A program made the translations under genes and the position numbers. A model generated the notes under the pieces. It searched no databases and had not been told where the DNA came from. It saw nothing but the letters and a program-made list of their open reading frames with translations. Below are positions 1 through 8,590 of a stretch of DNA of 20,979 nt, piece after piece (position 1 is the first letter of the stretch; the number at the start of each line of letters is the position of its first letter). Location of the stretch: contig DKMG01000109.1 of the NCBI GenBank assembly GCA_002469975.1, forward strand, positions 1-20,979, written 5' to 3'. Source of the stretch: Proteobacteria bacterium UBA7420. GTDB lineage: Bacteria > Pseudomonadota > Gammaproteobacteria > Magnimaribacterales > D2472.

Positions 1-3000
1 TAAATCTTGAATATTTAATGCAGCTGGAGATACAAGCCAAAATGATGGTTCGTATCTATCAAATTCATCTAAAATCATCTTGGCTCGCTCACTTTTAGTT
101 TCTTTAATGTGCCGCGCAATAGTTTGCTTTAAAAATTTTCTATGAGATTCCATATCTTCACTAACAATTCTATCAAGATTAACCAAACTTCTATTGCAAA
201 GATCAAAAAACCTTCTATTCACATCTAAAACATAAGCAAAGCCACCGGTCATACCAGCCCCAAAATTTGATCCTACATCCCCTAAAACAGTCACATGGCC
301 ACCTGTCATGTATTCACAACAATGATCTCCTGCACCCTCGATGACAGCAGATGCGCCAGAGTTTCTGACGGCAAACCTCTCTCCCACAGATCCCCCCACA
401 TATAATTCTCCTCCAGTCGCTCCATACAATGCAGTGTTACCAGCTAAGACAGTTGGAGCCTTGTGTGAAGCATATTCTGAGTTATTTGAAATCACAATCT
501 TGCCTCCATTCATCCCTTTGCCAACATAATCATTCGCATCACCTTGCAGTTTTAAATGTAGCCCATTAGCATTCCAGGCACCAAAACTCTGGCCAGCTGA
601 ACCTTGAAAACTTAATACTTGCTTTTGCTTCACTCCTTTTTCTCCATACATTGATGCAATAAAACCAGAGGCTTGCGCTCCAACAGATCGATCTCGATTA
701 GAAATTTTGAAAGAGAAATTAGATTTGATATTTTTAGAGATCGGCCCTTTAATTTTCTGCATAATTTTATGATTAAGCTTTGCTTTATCCCATGGATCAT
801 TCGATTTTGTCATGCAAAAATGGGGGGAAAGAGACTTCTTGTCCGTGAACAGGATTGGCGCAATATCAATATTTTTAGTTCTTGGGTCAAGCTGAGTAAT
901 ATCCCGAAGATACTTTGTCTGCCCTATAATCTCTTCAATACTAGAGACTCCAAGCTCGCTTAATATCTCACGAGCCTCATTAGCAATAAATGTAAAGTAA
1001 TTTACGACCTTCTCTTTTTCACCAACATAGTGATGGTCAATAATATCTCTTCTCTGTGTTGCCACGCCTGTTGCGCAATTATTGAGATGGCAAATTCTTA
1101 AGTACTTGCAGCCCATTGCAATCATGGGACCGGTACCAAATCCAAAGGATTCCGCTCCTAAAATTGCCGCCTTAATAACATCTAGCCCAGTCTTTAAACC
1201 CCCATCAGCTTGGAGTCTAACCTTGTGTCTAAGATTACTAGCTCTAAGCGCTTGATGGGCCTCAGATAATCCAAGCTCCCAAGGAGAGCCTGCATATCTA
1301 ATGGATGATAGAGGACTGGCACCAGTGCCACCATCATGACCAGAAATTGTTATTAAGTCTGCGTATGCTTTCGCTACTCCTGCTGCAATAGTTCCAACCC
1401 CAGGCTCTGACACTAGCTTGACTGAGACTAAAGCCTTGGGATTGACCTGCTTGAGATCAAAAATTAATTGAGCTAAATCTTCAATGGAGTAAATATCATG
1501 ATGGGGGGGCGGAGAGATCAATGTAATGCCAGGAGTGGAGTATCTAAGCTTTGCAATCAAGGCATTGACCTTGCCACCAGGCAATTGTCCGCCTTCTCCT
1601 GGTTTAGCTCCTTGAGCAATTTTAATTTGCAAGACTTCAGCATTGACTAAATATTCAGGAGTAACTCCGAAGCGTCCCGAGGCCACTTGCTTAATTTTAG
1701 ACATCTTACTGGTGCCATAACGCTCCTTTGCTTCGCCGCCTTCTCCTGAGTTTGAGCGAGCCCCCATGCTGTTCATAGCTTCTGCCAATGTTTCATGCGC
1801 ATCCGGAGATAATGCTCCCAAGCTCATTCCAGCTGAATCAAATTTCTTGAGTAGTGAGCTGATGGGCGCAACCTTAACTGCTTTAGGTTTTTTAGGGAAA
1901 TTGAGCGCCATAAGATCTCTCAGCATTGCTGGAGATCTTAAATTTACTAAATCTGCATACTCTTGATAAGTCTCTTTTCTGCCTGAGCTTACTGCTTCTT
2001 GTAGCTTTTTCACCACCTCTGGATTGTATGCATGGTACTCACCACCATGCACAAATTTTAAGAGCCCACCCAAGCTAATCTCACTAACATTAGAGCATGC
2101 ATATGACTTTAAAGCTCTAAGCTCAGAATCTAAATCTGCAAAAGTCTTGCCGCCAACCCTACTAACAGTGTTAGTAAAGGATAGGTTCACAACATCTACA
2201 TTCAAACCAACGATTTCATGCAGCTGCGAGCCTCGATAGCTTGAAATAGTTGAAATGCCTATCTTAGAAATAATCTTCAACAAGCCTTTGTTAATGCCTT
2301 TCCTATATTTAGCACAATTAGCTGTGGGACTACCTTGTAATTCATTGCGATGGGTGAGATCTAAAATAATTTGAAAAGCTAGCCAAGGATAAACTGCAGT
2401 TGCTCCAAAGCTAATCAAACATGCAATGTGATGAGTATCCCTTGCAGTAGCTGAGCTAATAACTAAATTTGCATCTGACCTTAATCCCAATTTTACTAGC
2501 TCTTGATGCACACAACCAGTAGCAAGCAAGGCATTTATTGAAAGGTCATCGCCCTGGGGTAAGATTTCATTTAAATGGATGATGACTGAACCATTTTTAA
2601 CAGCTTGCACAACTTTTTTTGTTAAATTCTCTAGAGCATCCTGAAGCTTGATTTTTGGAGCAAAAGTTAAGTCAAAACTCTCAACTTTAAAGTAAGGATT
2701 TTTTAATAAAGAGGTAAGCTTTTTATGAGATAAAACTGGCGAGGTGCTTACAATTCTTTTGGCATGATCTTGAGTTTCTTCAAATATATTTAATTCTGGA
2801 CCAAAGCATGACTCAAGTGACATAACGCTTGTCTCTCTGAGAGAATCAATTGGAGGGTTGGTTACTTGAGCAAATTGTTGTCTAAAAAAATCATAAATTG
2901 ATCTTGGCATGGTGCTCAAAACAGCCAATGCCGTATCATCCCCCATGGAGCCTGTACCCTCAATCCCCTCAAGTGCGAGCGGTTTAATAACTGACACTCT

Positions 3001-4419
3001 CTCTTCTTTAAACAGTGAAAATAGCTTTGAAGCTGTCACTAAGTCTTTATGGGGTATTTTTTTGATGCCCGGGCCTTCAAATGCATCTAGAGTAGATTCC
3101 AAGTAAACCGCAGATTTTTTGAGCCACTCGCGGTAGGGTTTGTGTTGTTTTAATTGATCGTCAATGGTGAATTGATCTAATACCTCTCCTGTCTCAGTAT
3201 TTACTGCAAAAATTCCTCCAGGACTAAGCCGTCCTTTTTTAAGCACCTCGCTTTCATCTGTAGGATAAATACCAGTTTCCGAAGCTATGCAGATCATTCC
3301 ATTATTGAGCACTTGATATCTTGCCGGTCTTAAACCATTTCTATCTAAGACGCAGATGGCCCATTGCCCATCTGACATAACAATTCCAGCTGGTCCATCC
3401 CACGCCTCCATATGCATAGAGTTGTATTCATGAAATGCTCGAATTTCTGGATCCATAGTATGAATATTCTGCCAAGCGGGAGGGAGAACCATTCGAATCG
3501 CACGAAAAAAATTAATCCCACCTTTCACTAGTAGCTCAATCATGTTATCCAACGCCGAAGAATCTGAGCCTGTCTCATTTACCAAAGATGTAAATTTGCC
3601 AATCCCTGGAATTAGTGGAGTTGAGAACTTAGAAGCTCGAGCCTTGACCCAATTTCTATTCCCTCTAATGGCATTGATTTCACCATTATGCGCAAGCAGT
3701 CTGAAGGGTTGTGCTAAGTGCCAACGAGGTTGTGTGTTTGTTGAGAATCTCTGATGAAATAAACATATCTTCGCGGTAAATGATTTTTGAGAGAGGTCTA
3801 AATAGAAATCACTGATAGCATTAGGCAGCATTAAGCCTTTATATACTATGGTCTGACTGGACATACTGCATATATAAAATTTTTCATCGTCACCATAAAT
3901 ATCTTCTAACTTTTTTCTTGCTTGCAAGAGGCAGGACTCAAAACGCTCTCTGTTAAAATCTTTAGAAGTCGGGGCAATAAAAATCTGATTAATATTTGGC
4001 AAGGACTCAAAAGCAATGGGGCCTAAAATTGATTTATTGACCGGCACAGCCCTGGTGGCAAGCAAGGTTAAGTCCTCTGACTCTAGAATAGATTTAATGG
4101 ATGAAATATCCCTTCTAAGAAGGTGTGCTGTAAAGACTTGTGCAATCCCAAATAGCTCTGGGAGATCCAGGCTAAATTCTTTTTTTATTACTTTCTTAAA
4201 AAACTCTTTATTAAGATTAAATAATAAGCCGCATCCATCCCCCGTTTTGCCGTCAAAACCTATTGCTCCCCTATGAGTCATGCTAGTTAGACCTTCTATG
4301 GATCGATGGACAACCTCTCGATTAGAAGTTCCATGTCTATTTACAATTAATCCAAAGCCACAATTATCTTTAGCTTGCGATTCATCATAGAGAGATAATT
4401 TTTGAGTTTTAATCGGCAT
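1..4419 (-). CDS. gltB: Glutamate synthase (NADPH) large subunit GltB, C-terminus cut by window edge
   Basis: The large (alpha) subunit hydrolyses glutamine and transfers the ammonia to 2-oxoglutarate at an FMN site, making glutamate in the cytoplasm together with GltD. I translated the minus strand and found it open for all 1473 codons from 4419 to base 1; only the last few tens of residues should be missing, judging from the FWLVSP motif near the edge. After a short propeptide, Cys20 in NCGFGL is the expected N-terminal nucleophile of the class II amidotransferase domain. The central synthase part has SGEGGEAKERYG near residue 890, and Cys1104, Cys1110 and Cys1115 (GCKYLRICHLNNC) are the 3Fe-4S ligands. 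The C-terminal glycine-rich beta-helix region follows. An in-frame ATG four codons upstream (4431) is an alternative start; neither has a clear Shine-Dalgarno. Unusually, it is divergent from gltD rather than upstream in one operon. Confidence 0.96.
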   Translation of the reverse strand, partial: MPIKTQKLSLYDESQAKDNCGFGLIVNRHGTSNREVVHRSIEGLTSMTHRGAIGFDGKTGDGCGLLFNLNKEFFKKVIKKEFSLDLPELFGIAQVFTAHLLRRDISSIKSILESEDLTLLATRAVPVNKSILGPIAFESLPNINQIFIAPTSKDFNRERFESCLLQARKKLEDIYGDDEKFYICSMSSQTIVYKGLMLPNAISDFYLDLSQKSFTAKICLFHQRFSTNTQPRWHLAQPFRLLAHNGEINAIRGNRNWVKARASKFSTPLIPGIGKFTSLVNETGSDSSALDNMIELLVKGGINFFRAIRMVLPPAWQNIHTMDPEIRAFHEYNSMHMEAWDGPAGIVMSDGQWAICVLDRNGLRPARYQVLNNGMICIASETGIYPTDESEVLKKGRLSPGGIFAVNTETGEVLDQFTIDDQLKQHKPYREWLKKSAVYLESTLDAFEGPGIKKIPHKDLVTASKLFSLFKEERVSVIKPLALEGIEGTGSMGDDTALAVLSTMPRSIYDFFRQQFAQVTNPPIDSLRETSVMSLESCFGPELNIFEETQDHAKRIVSTSPVLSHKKLTSLLKNPYFKVESFDLTFAPKIKLQDALENLTKKVVQAVKNGSVIIHLNEILPQGDDLSINALLATGCVHQELVKLGLRSDANLVISSATARDTHHIACLISFGATAVYPWLAFQIILDLTHRNELQGSPTANCAKYRKGINKGLLKIISKIGISTISSYRGSQLHEIVGLNVDVVNLSFTNTVSRVGGKTFADLDSELRALKSYACSNVSEISLGGLLKFVHGGEYHAYNPEVVKKLQEAVSSGRKETYQEYADLVNLRSPAMLRDLMALNFPKKPKAVKVAPISSLLKKFDSAGMSLGALSPDAHETLAEAMNSMGARSNSGEGGEAKERYGTSKMSKIKQVASGRFGVTPEYLVNAEVLQIKIAQGAKPGEGGQLPGGKVNALIAKLRYSTPGITLISPPPHHDIYSIEDLAQLIFDLKQVNPKALVSVKLVSEPGVGTIAAGVAKAYADLITISGHDGGTGASPLSSIRYAGSPWELGLSEAHQALRASNLRHKVRLQADGGLKTGLDVIKAAILGAESFGFGTGPMIAMGCKYLRICHLNNCATGVATQRRDIIDHHYVGEKEKVVNYFTFIANEAREILSELGVSSIEEIIGQTKYLRDITQLDPRTKNIDIAPILFTDKKSLSPHFCMTKSNDPWDKAKLNHKIMQKIKGPISKNIKSNFSFKISNRDRSVGAQASGFIASMYGEKGVKQKQVLSFQGSAGQSFGAWNANGLHLKLQGDANDYVGKGMNGGKIVISNNSEYASHKAPTVLAGNTALYGATGGELYVGGSVGERFAVRNSGASAVIEGAGDHCCEYMTGGHVTVLGDVGSNFGAGMTGGFAYVLDVNRRFFDLCNRSLVNLDRIVSEDMESHRKFLKQTIARHIKETKSERAKMILDEFDRYEPSFWLVSPAALNIQDL

Positions 4420-4443
4420 AAGGTTATACATATTAACACATTA

Positions 4444-4463
4444 ATGTCATACTATGTCATACA
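4444..4463. repeat. Two tandem 10-bp repeats in the gltB/gltD divergent promoter region
   Basis: ATGTCATAC occurs at 4444-4452 and again at 4454-4462, giving a repeat period of exactly 10 bp, about one helical turn. It lies in the 68-bp space between the starts of gltB (minus) and gltD (plus), the only place where both promoters can be. On the plus strand the first copy contains ATGTCA, which sits 17 bp before TATGCA (4467-4472), a possible weak promoter for gltD. The repeat could be an operator with two same-face half-sites; this is inference. Confidence 0.45.
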
Positions 4464-4487
4464 CTTTATGCAGATATCAACCACCTT

Positions 4488-6155
4488 GTGAGCTCAAAAA
4501 ATAGACAATATAAAATCGAGAAAGGATTACTACTGTTTACCCAGCCTCGCTCACCATATTTCTATGGAAAAATAAGGCTAAATAGAAAGTATGTAACCAA
4601 ATCATTTGCACCAATTACAGACTTAGAAGAGGCCAAGGTGATGTTGCTCCAGTGGAAAAAAGAACTTTTAAATAAAAGCTCTATTCCTGCAAAAACAATT
4701 TCACCACAAGATGCTTTTAAATCTCGCTCAGAGTATGTCGAACATGTTGCCCTGGCGAATGATTTTCAATTTTTAGATGTGGGTCGCTTCGATCCAGCAA
4801 AAAAAAATATCGAGGAAAGAAAAATTAATTTTGTTGAGATTTATGGAGACTACAATCAGGCTGAGGCTTCTAGTCAATCTCATCGGTGCTTAGACTGTGG
4901 CAACCCTTATTGTGAATGGAAATGCCCAGTTCATAATTACATTCCTGATTGGTTGAAATTAGTGAATGAGGGAAATATTTTAGAAGCTGCTGATCTCTGC
5001 CATCAAACAAATTCTTTACCTGAAATGTGCGGCAGAGTTTGCCCTCAAGATCGCTTGTGTGAAGGAGCCTGCACTTTAAATGATGGTTTTGGAGCTGTCA
5101 GTATAGGCAATATTGAAAAATATATTACCGATAAAGCATTGGAGATGGGCTGGAAACCGGACCTAAGCAATCGCACTTGGACAAAGAAGAAAGTAGCAAT
5201 AATAGGAGCAGGTCCAGCAGGGATTGGATGCGCAGACATTTTAATTAGGGCTGGGATTAAATGCGATGTTTTTGATAAGCAGCCTGAAATTGGAGGACTG
5301 CTAACTTTTGGGATTCCAGAATTTAAGCTAGAAAAAAGTGTTGTTAGACGCAGACGAAAAATTTTAGAAGACATGGGAATTAAATTTCATCTCAACAAAG
5401 AGATTGGTAAGGATATTGGCTTTCAAAAACTTCATGATAACTATGACGCTGTATTCTTAGGCATGGGAACCTACACGTCGCTTGAGGGAGGATTTAAAGG
5501 AGAAAGCCTGCCTCAGGTTCACAAAGCCATTGATTATCTGATTGGAAATACCAATCACCTTCTTAAGCTGGAGCAAAAAGAAAATAGCTACGTTAACTTA
5601 AAAGGGAAAAAAGTTATTGTCTTGGGGGGCGGAGATACCGCTATGGACTGTAATAGAACTGCAATTCGACAAGGAGCTCAATCAGTATCTTGTCTATATC
5701 GAAGGGATGAAAAAAATATGCCAGGCTCAAGAAGAGAGGTTGTGAATGCTCAAGAGGAAGGCGTGCAATTTGAGTTCAACATTCAGCCAATTGAGATTAT
5801 GGGAACTAATCGAGTGGAGGGAGTAAAAACGATTAAAACAAAACTGGGAGAGCCAGATCAAAATGGGCGGCAAGTCCCTGTGCCAATTCCAGGAAGTGAA
5901 AAAATCTTCCCTGCAGATGAGGTGGTGATTGCTTTTGGGTTTAGAGCCAGTCCAGCAGATTGGTTTAAAGATTTTAATATTAAGATTAATAATGCAGGTT
6001 TAGTTGAGGCCCCAGAAAAACAGGAGTTGAAATTTCAAACTTCAAATCCAAAGATTTTTTCAGGAGGAGATATGGTTCGTGGCTCAGATTTAGTGGTAAC
6101 GGCAATATGGGAAGGGAGAGAAGCCGCAAAAAGTATCATACAATTCACTTCATAA
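4488..6155 (+). CDS. gltD: Glutamate synthase small subunit GltD with an N-terminal integrase-like extension
   Basis: The small (beta) subunit oxidises NADPH through FAD and passes electrons by 4Fe-4S clusters to GltB. The conserved part begins near residue 92 (FQFLDVGRFDP) and runs to the end. It has a cysteine cluster starting at Cys134 (RCLDCGNPYCEWKCP), a second (EMCGRVCP...CEGAC), a FAD-binding GAGPAG near 240-245 and an NADPH-binding GGGDTA near 380-385. Length is 555 residues against 472 in E. coli. The excess is an N-terminal segment (about 8-62) with SPYFYGKIRLN and a DLEEAK helix, which resembles the arm-type N-terminal DNA-binding domain of tyrosine integrases. The GTG at 4488 is the only conventional start upstream of this domain; it has no clear Shine-Dalgarno, and the frame is open back to 4437. 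The next ATG (4641) would cut the extension, and no ATG sits at the usual GltD start. The stop abuts hemE with no gap. Confidence 0.95.
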   Translation: MSSKNRQYKIEKGLLLFTQPRSPYFYGKIRLNRKYVTKSFAPITDLEEAKVMLLQWKKELLNKSSIPAKTISPQDAFKSRSEYVEHVALANDFQFLDVGRFDPAKKNIEERKINFVEIYGDYNQAEASSQSHRCLDCGNPYCEWKCPVHNYIPDWLKLVNEGNILEAADLCHQTNSLPEMCGRVCPQDRLCEGACTLNDGFGAVSIGNIEKYITDKALEMGWKPDLSNRTWTKKKVAIIGAGPAGIGCADILIRAGIKCDVFDKQPEIGGLLTFGIPEFKLEKSVVRRRRKILEDMGIKFHLNKEIGKDIGFQKLHDNYDAVFLGMGTYTSLEGGFKGESLPQVHKAIDYLIGNTNHLLKLEQKENSYVNLKGKKVIVLGGGDTAMDCNRTAIRQGAQSVSCLYRRDEKNMPGSRREVVNAQEEGVQFEFNIQPIEIMGTNRVEGVKTIKTKLGEPDQNGRQVPVPIPGSEKIFPADEVVIAFGFRASPADWFKDFNIKINNAGLVEAPEKQELKFQTSNPKIFSGGDMVRGSDLVVTAIWEGREAAKSIIQFTS

Positions 6156-7187
6156 ATGAATAATTCAAATTTTTTAAAAGCCCTGCGCCTCGAGAAAAAT
6201 ACAGTGCCTCCAATTTGGTTTATGCGTCAAGCTGGAAGATATCTTCCTGAGTATCAAAAAATAAGACGCGGTTATAAAAATTTTCTAGACATGTGCAAAG
6301 AGCCTCGAACTTGCGCAGAGCTTGCATTGCAGCCAATCGAAAGATTTGATTTAGATGCCTCTATATTATTTTCAGATATCCTAACGATTCCTGATGCGTT
6401 TGATTTAGGCCTTGCATTTCATGAGGGTGAAGGGCCAAAATTTAGCAATCCAATATCAAATCCCCAGGATATTGCTAAATTGCAAAGCTTTGAGATGGAA
6501 AAATTGAGCTATGTGTATAAAGCTGTAGAAGAAACTAAAAGAATTCTACCAAGCAACCTGCCTTTGATTGGATTCTGTGGCAGCCCATGGACTCTAGCGG
6601 CCTACTCTATTGAGGGAGGGGGATCAAAAGATTTTGCAAAAACAAAACAGTTTTTATTCCAGCACCCAAAGGCTGTTAAAGATTATCTAGAAATCATTAC
6701 CGATGCCTGTTTTCAATATTTAAAACAGCAAGTTTTATGTGGAGTAAATGCTTTACAAATTTTTGACTCTTGGGCAGATTTGCTCAGTCCAGAGGATTTA
6801 GAGACATACTCATTAGAATATACGCGCAAGCTTACCAGAAGGTTGAAAGAAGATGCAGTCACATCCAATACTCCAATTATTCTGTTTGAAAAAGCACCAC
6901 AAAAAGCAATATCTGATATTTTATTTAAAGATCTGTCATGCATTAGCCTTCATTGGAGTGAGTCAATAGCTAAAGTTTCAGAGGATATTAAGGGTCAATT
7001 CGCCATTCAAGGCAATCTAAATCCATCGTTCTTGCTAGAATCTGATGAGGTCATTCAAGTGGAGGTTCAAAAGATTTCCAATGTAATGCGCGACTTTCCA
7101 GGATTTATTTTTAATTTAGGCCATGGAATTACACCTGATATAAAACCTGAAAAAGTGCAAGTCATGATTGATGCAGTAAGAACCTAA
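6156..7187 (+). CDS. hemE: Uroporphyrinogen decarboxylase HemE
   Basis: HemE removes four carboxyl groups from the acetate side chains of uroporphyrinogen III to give coproporphyrinogen III, a cytoplasmic step of heme synthesis. The 343-residue length fits the family (354 in E. coli). The signature MRQAGRYLPEY (about residues 23-33) carries the two substrate-binding arginines. Asp74 in ILFSDIL is the catalytic aspartate position, GFCGSPWTLA follows in the middle, and FNLGHGI near the C-terminus holds the conserved histidine. The ATG follows the gltD stop codon directly and lacks its own Shine-Dalgarno, so translation is probably coupled to gltD. The gltD-hemE order is known from pseudomonads and other Gammaproteobacteria. 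Confidence 0.97.
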   Translation: MNNSNFLKALRLEKNTVPPIWFMRQAGRYLPEYQKIRRGYKNFLDMCKEPRTCAELALQPIERFDLDASILFSDILTIPDAFDLGLAFHEGEGPKFSNPISNPQDIAKLQSFEMEKLSYVYKAVEETKRILPSNLPLIGFCGSPWTLAAYSIEGGGSKDFAKTKQFLFQHPKAVKDYLEIITDACFQYLKQQVLCGVNALQIFDSWADLLSPEDLETYSLEYTRKLTRRLKEDAVTSNTPIILFEKAPQKAISDILFKDLSCISLHWSESIAKVSEDIKGQFAIQGNLNPSFLLESDEVIQVEVQKISNVMRDFPGFIFNLGHGITPDIKPEKVQVMIDAVRT

Positions 7188-7224
7188 TTAAAGTATCCTA
7201 ATATTTTATCTTTATTAAAAGCAT

Positions 7225-7677
7225 ATGAAATCTAAACTATCTAAATTTACCTCTACAGGATCTGTTATTAACAAAGGCTTATCGTGGACTACCATTGTGA
7301 GTGAAAAAGCCCTGTTAGCAGTTATTGGAATTGCCACCTGCATTGCTGCCGCGCAATATTTATTTGAAATGTTGGTAGCGCGAGTGATTACCCTGCCAGA
7401 TCTGTTCATGCTATTTATCTATGCAGAAATTATTGGGATGGTTGGCGCATTTTATAGCACCAATAGAATACCAGTAACGCTCCCGATCATTATTGCCATT
7501 ACTGCTTTGTGTAGATTAATTATTATGCATAGTAAGGAAATGGATGCGCTGTTAGTGCTTGGTGAAGCGGGTGCAATTTTAATATTGTCAGGCGCAGCTT
7601 ATGTAATGAGCATGAAAGATAAAGTGAGCTTAGAAAAGCTGCAAATGATTAATAATCACGAGCAAGCAAAAGACTAA
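7225..7677 (+). CDS. PsiE-family inner membrane protein
   Basis: This 150-residue protein has four predicted membrane helices (about 28-48, 58-78, 83-101 and 108-128) and a short charged C-terminal tail. The central block, DLFMLFIYAEIIGM followed by RIPVTLPIIIAITALCRLII, matches the pattern of the PsiE (phosphate-starvation-inducible) family; its biochemical role is not known. It starts 37 bp after hemE with no clear terminator between, so it may be read from the same transcript; its own Shine-Dalgarno is weak. Its TAA overlaps the stop codon of the convergent tesB gene by 4 nt. I see no Pho-box-like sequence in the short upstream gap, so phosphate control should not be assumed. Confidence 0.8.
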   Translation: MKSKLSKFTSTGSVINKGLSWTTIVSEKALLAVIGIATCIAAAQYLFEMLVARVITLPDLFMLFIYAEIIGMVGAFYSTNRIPVTLPIIIAITALCRLIIMHSKEMDALLVLGEAGAILILSGAAYVMSMKDKVSLEKLQMINNHEQAKD

Positions 7678-8534
7678 TCCCACACTCTCATTAATCCCTC
7701 TTGTGAGGTCGAGGCAATAAGCTTTCCTGATTTAGTATAAATTGATCCACGCGAAAATCCTCTTGCATGACTCGAGACGGGGCTCTCAATTTGATACAGC
7801 AACCAATTATTAAAATTAATTTTGGAGTGGAACCACATAGCATGATCCAAGCTAGCACCTTGAAATTTCTTGGACATAAAATTCATTCCGTGAGGATTCA
7901 CCGCTGTTCCAAGGAGCCCCATGTCAGAAACATATAAAAGTAAGGCTTGGTGAATTCTTTCGTCTGCGGGGAGCTTGCCAGCAGGTTGCATCCAGGTATT
8001 TTTATAGGGCGGTGTTTTTTGGGGTTTTAAAAGATCCTGGAACTCTACCTGCCGCATTTCTATCTCTCGTTCGCGAAGCCACATTGGTAAATACTCTTTG
8101 GGAATCTGACTTTTCATTTTGCTTCTAATTTCCCATTCACTCTCAAGGCCCTCTGGTCCAGCTATGTCATTCATTTTTATTTGGTGACTCAGCCCTTTCT
8201 CTCGCTTTTGGAAAGAAATAGAGCTAGTAAAAATGGCCTCTCCGTTTTGCACAGCATTGACCCGTCTTGTGGTGAAACTTTTGCCATCTCGAATTCGGTC
8301 AACCTCAAAGATAATATCTTGCTTAAAATCTCCAGGCCTTAAAAAATATGAATGGAATGAATGAGCCATTCTTCCTTTAGCAACCGTTTGATATCCCGCG
8401 ATAAGGCACTGCGCCATTATTTGCCCACCGAAGATACGTTTCAAGCCTACGCTCTCTCCTGTCCAGGTAAATAAATCGCGATCAATCTTGTTTAATTGAA
8501 ATAAATTGAGGGTTCTTGATAGTGCTTTAGCCAT
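7674..8534 (-). CDS. tesB: Acyl-CoA thioesterase II TesB
   Basis: TesB hydrolyses medium- and long-chain acyl-CoA to free fatty acid and CoA with a tandem (double) hot-dog fold. The protein is 286 residues, the same length as E. coli TesB, and aligns along its whole length: LKRIFGGQIMAQ, HSFHSYFLRPGD and RIRDGKSFTTRRV in the first domain; LDHAMWFH and ARGFSRG in the second. The catalytic positions of the E. coli enzyme (Asp204, Thr228, Gln278) fall on Asp204, Ser228 and Gln278 here, so the triad is kept with a conservative Thr-to-Ser change. The gene is monocistronic on the minus strand, between the convergent PsiE-family gene and divergent cobS. The 112-bp gap upstream holds two inverted repeats that could act on either gene. 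Confidence 0.95.
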   Translation of the reverse strand: MAKALSRTLNLFQLNKIDRDLFTWTGESVGLKRIFGGQIMAQCLIAGYQTVAKGRMAHSFHSYFLRPGDFKQDIIFEVDRIRDGKSFTTRRVNAVQNGEAIFTSSISFQKREKGLSHQIKMNDIAGPEGLESEWEIRSKMKSQIPKEYLPMWLREREIEMRQVEFQDLLKPQKTPPYKNTWMQPAGKLPADERIHQALLLYVSDMGLLGTAVNPHGMNFMSKKFQGASLDHAMWFHSKINFNNWLLYQIESPVSSHARGFSRGSIYTKSGKLIASTSQEGLMRVWD

Positions 8535-8551
8535 ATTTTTAGCTTATTAGA

Positions 8552-8573
8552 AATGTAAAAATTATCTTACATT
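8552..8573. promoter_or_regulatory. Inverted repeat AATGTAA-N8-TTACATT upstream of tesB
   Basis: Two perfect 7-bp arms (8552-8558 and 8567-8573) are separated by 8 nt and begin 18 bp upstream of the tesB start, in the tesB/cobS divergent gap. The A/T-rich arms and wide spacing fit a dimeric regulator site better than a terminator. No regulator can be named from the sequence. Confidence 0.35.
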
Positions 8574-8590
8574 GATTCAATTAAAACTAG

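Noticed and set aside
780..860. Possible frameshift in gltB near a run of C (plus-strand G7)
   Set aside because: Reading codons through this stretch gives continuous GltB-like sequence (IAPILFTD, then SLSPHF and TKSNDPWDKA) without a stop.
341..4276. Several plus-strand open frames of 60-100 codons across this region
   Set aside because: They lie antisense to gltB, whose minus-strand frame I checked codon by codon with no stop and clear family motifs throughout.
4488..4760. A separate truncated integrase gene in front of gltD
   Set aside because: There is no stop between this segment and the GltD domain, so one fused protein is the simpler reading. No catalytic integrase domain is present.
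4799..4807. A9 run in gltD (and another A9 at 9990-9998 in cobT) as programmed frameshift sites
   Set aside because: The zero frame continues correctly in both genes and the alternative frames give no product of interest.
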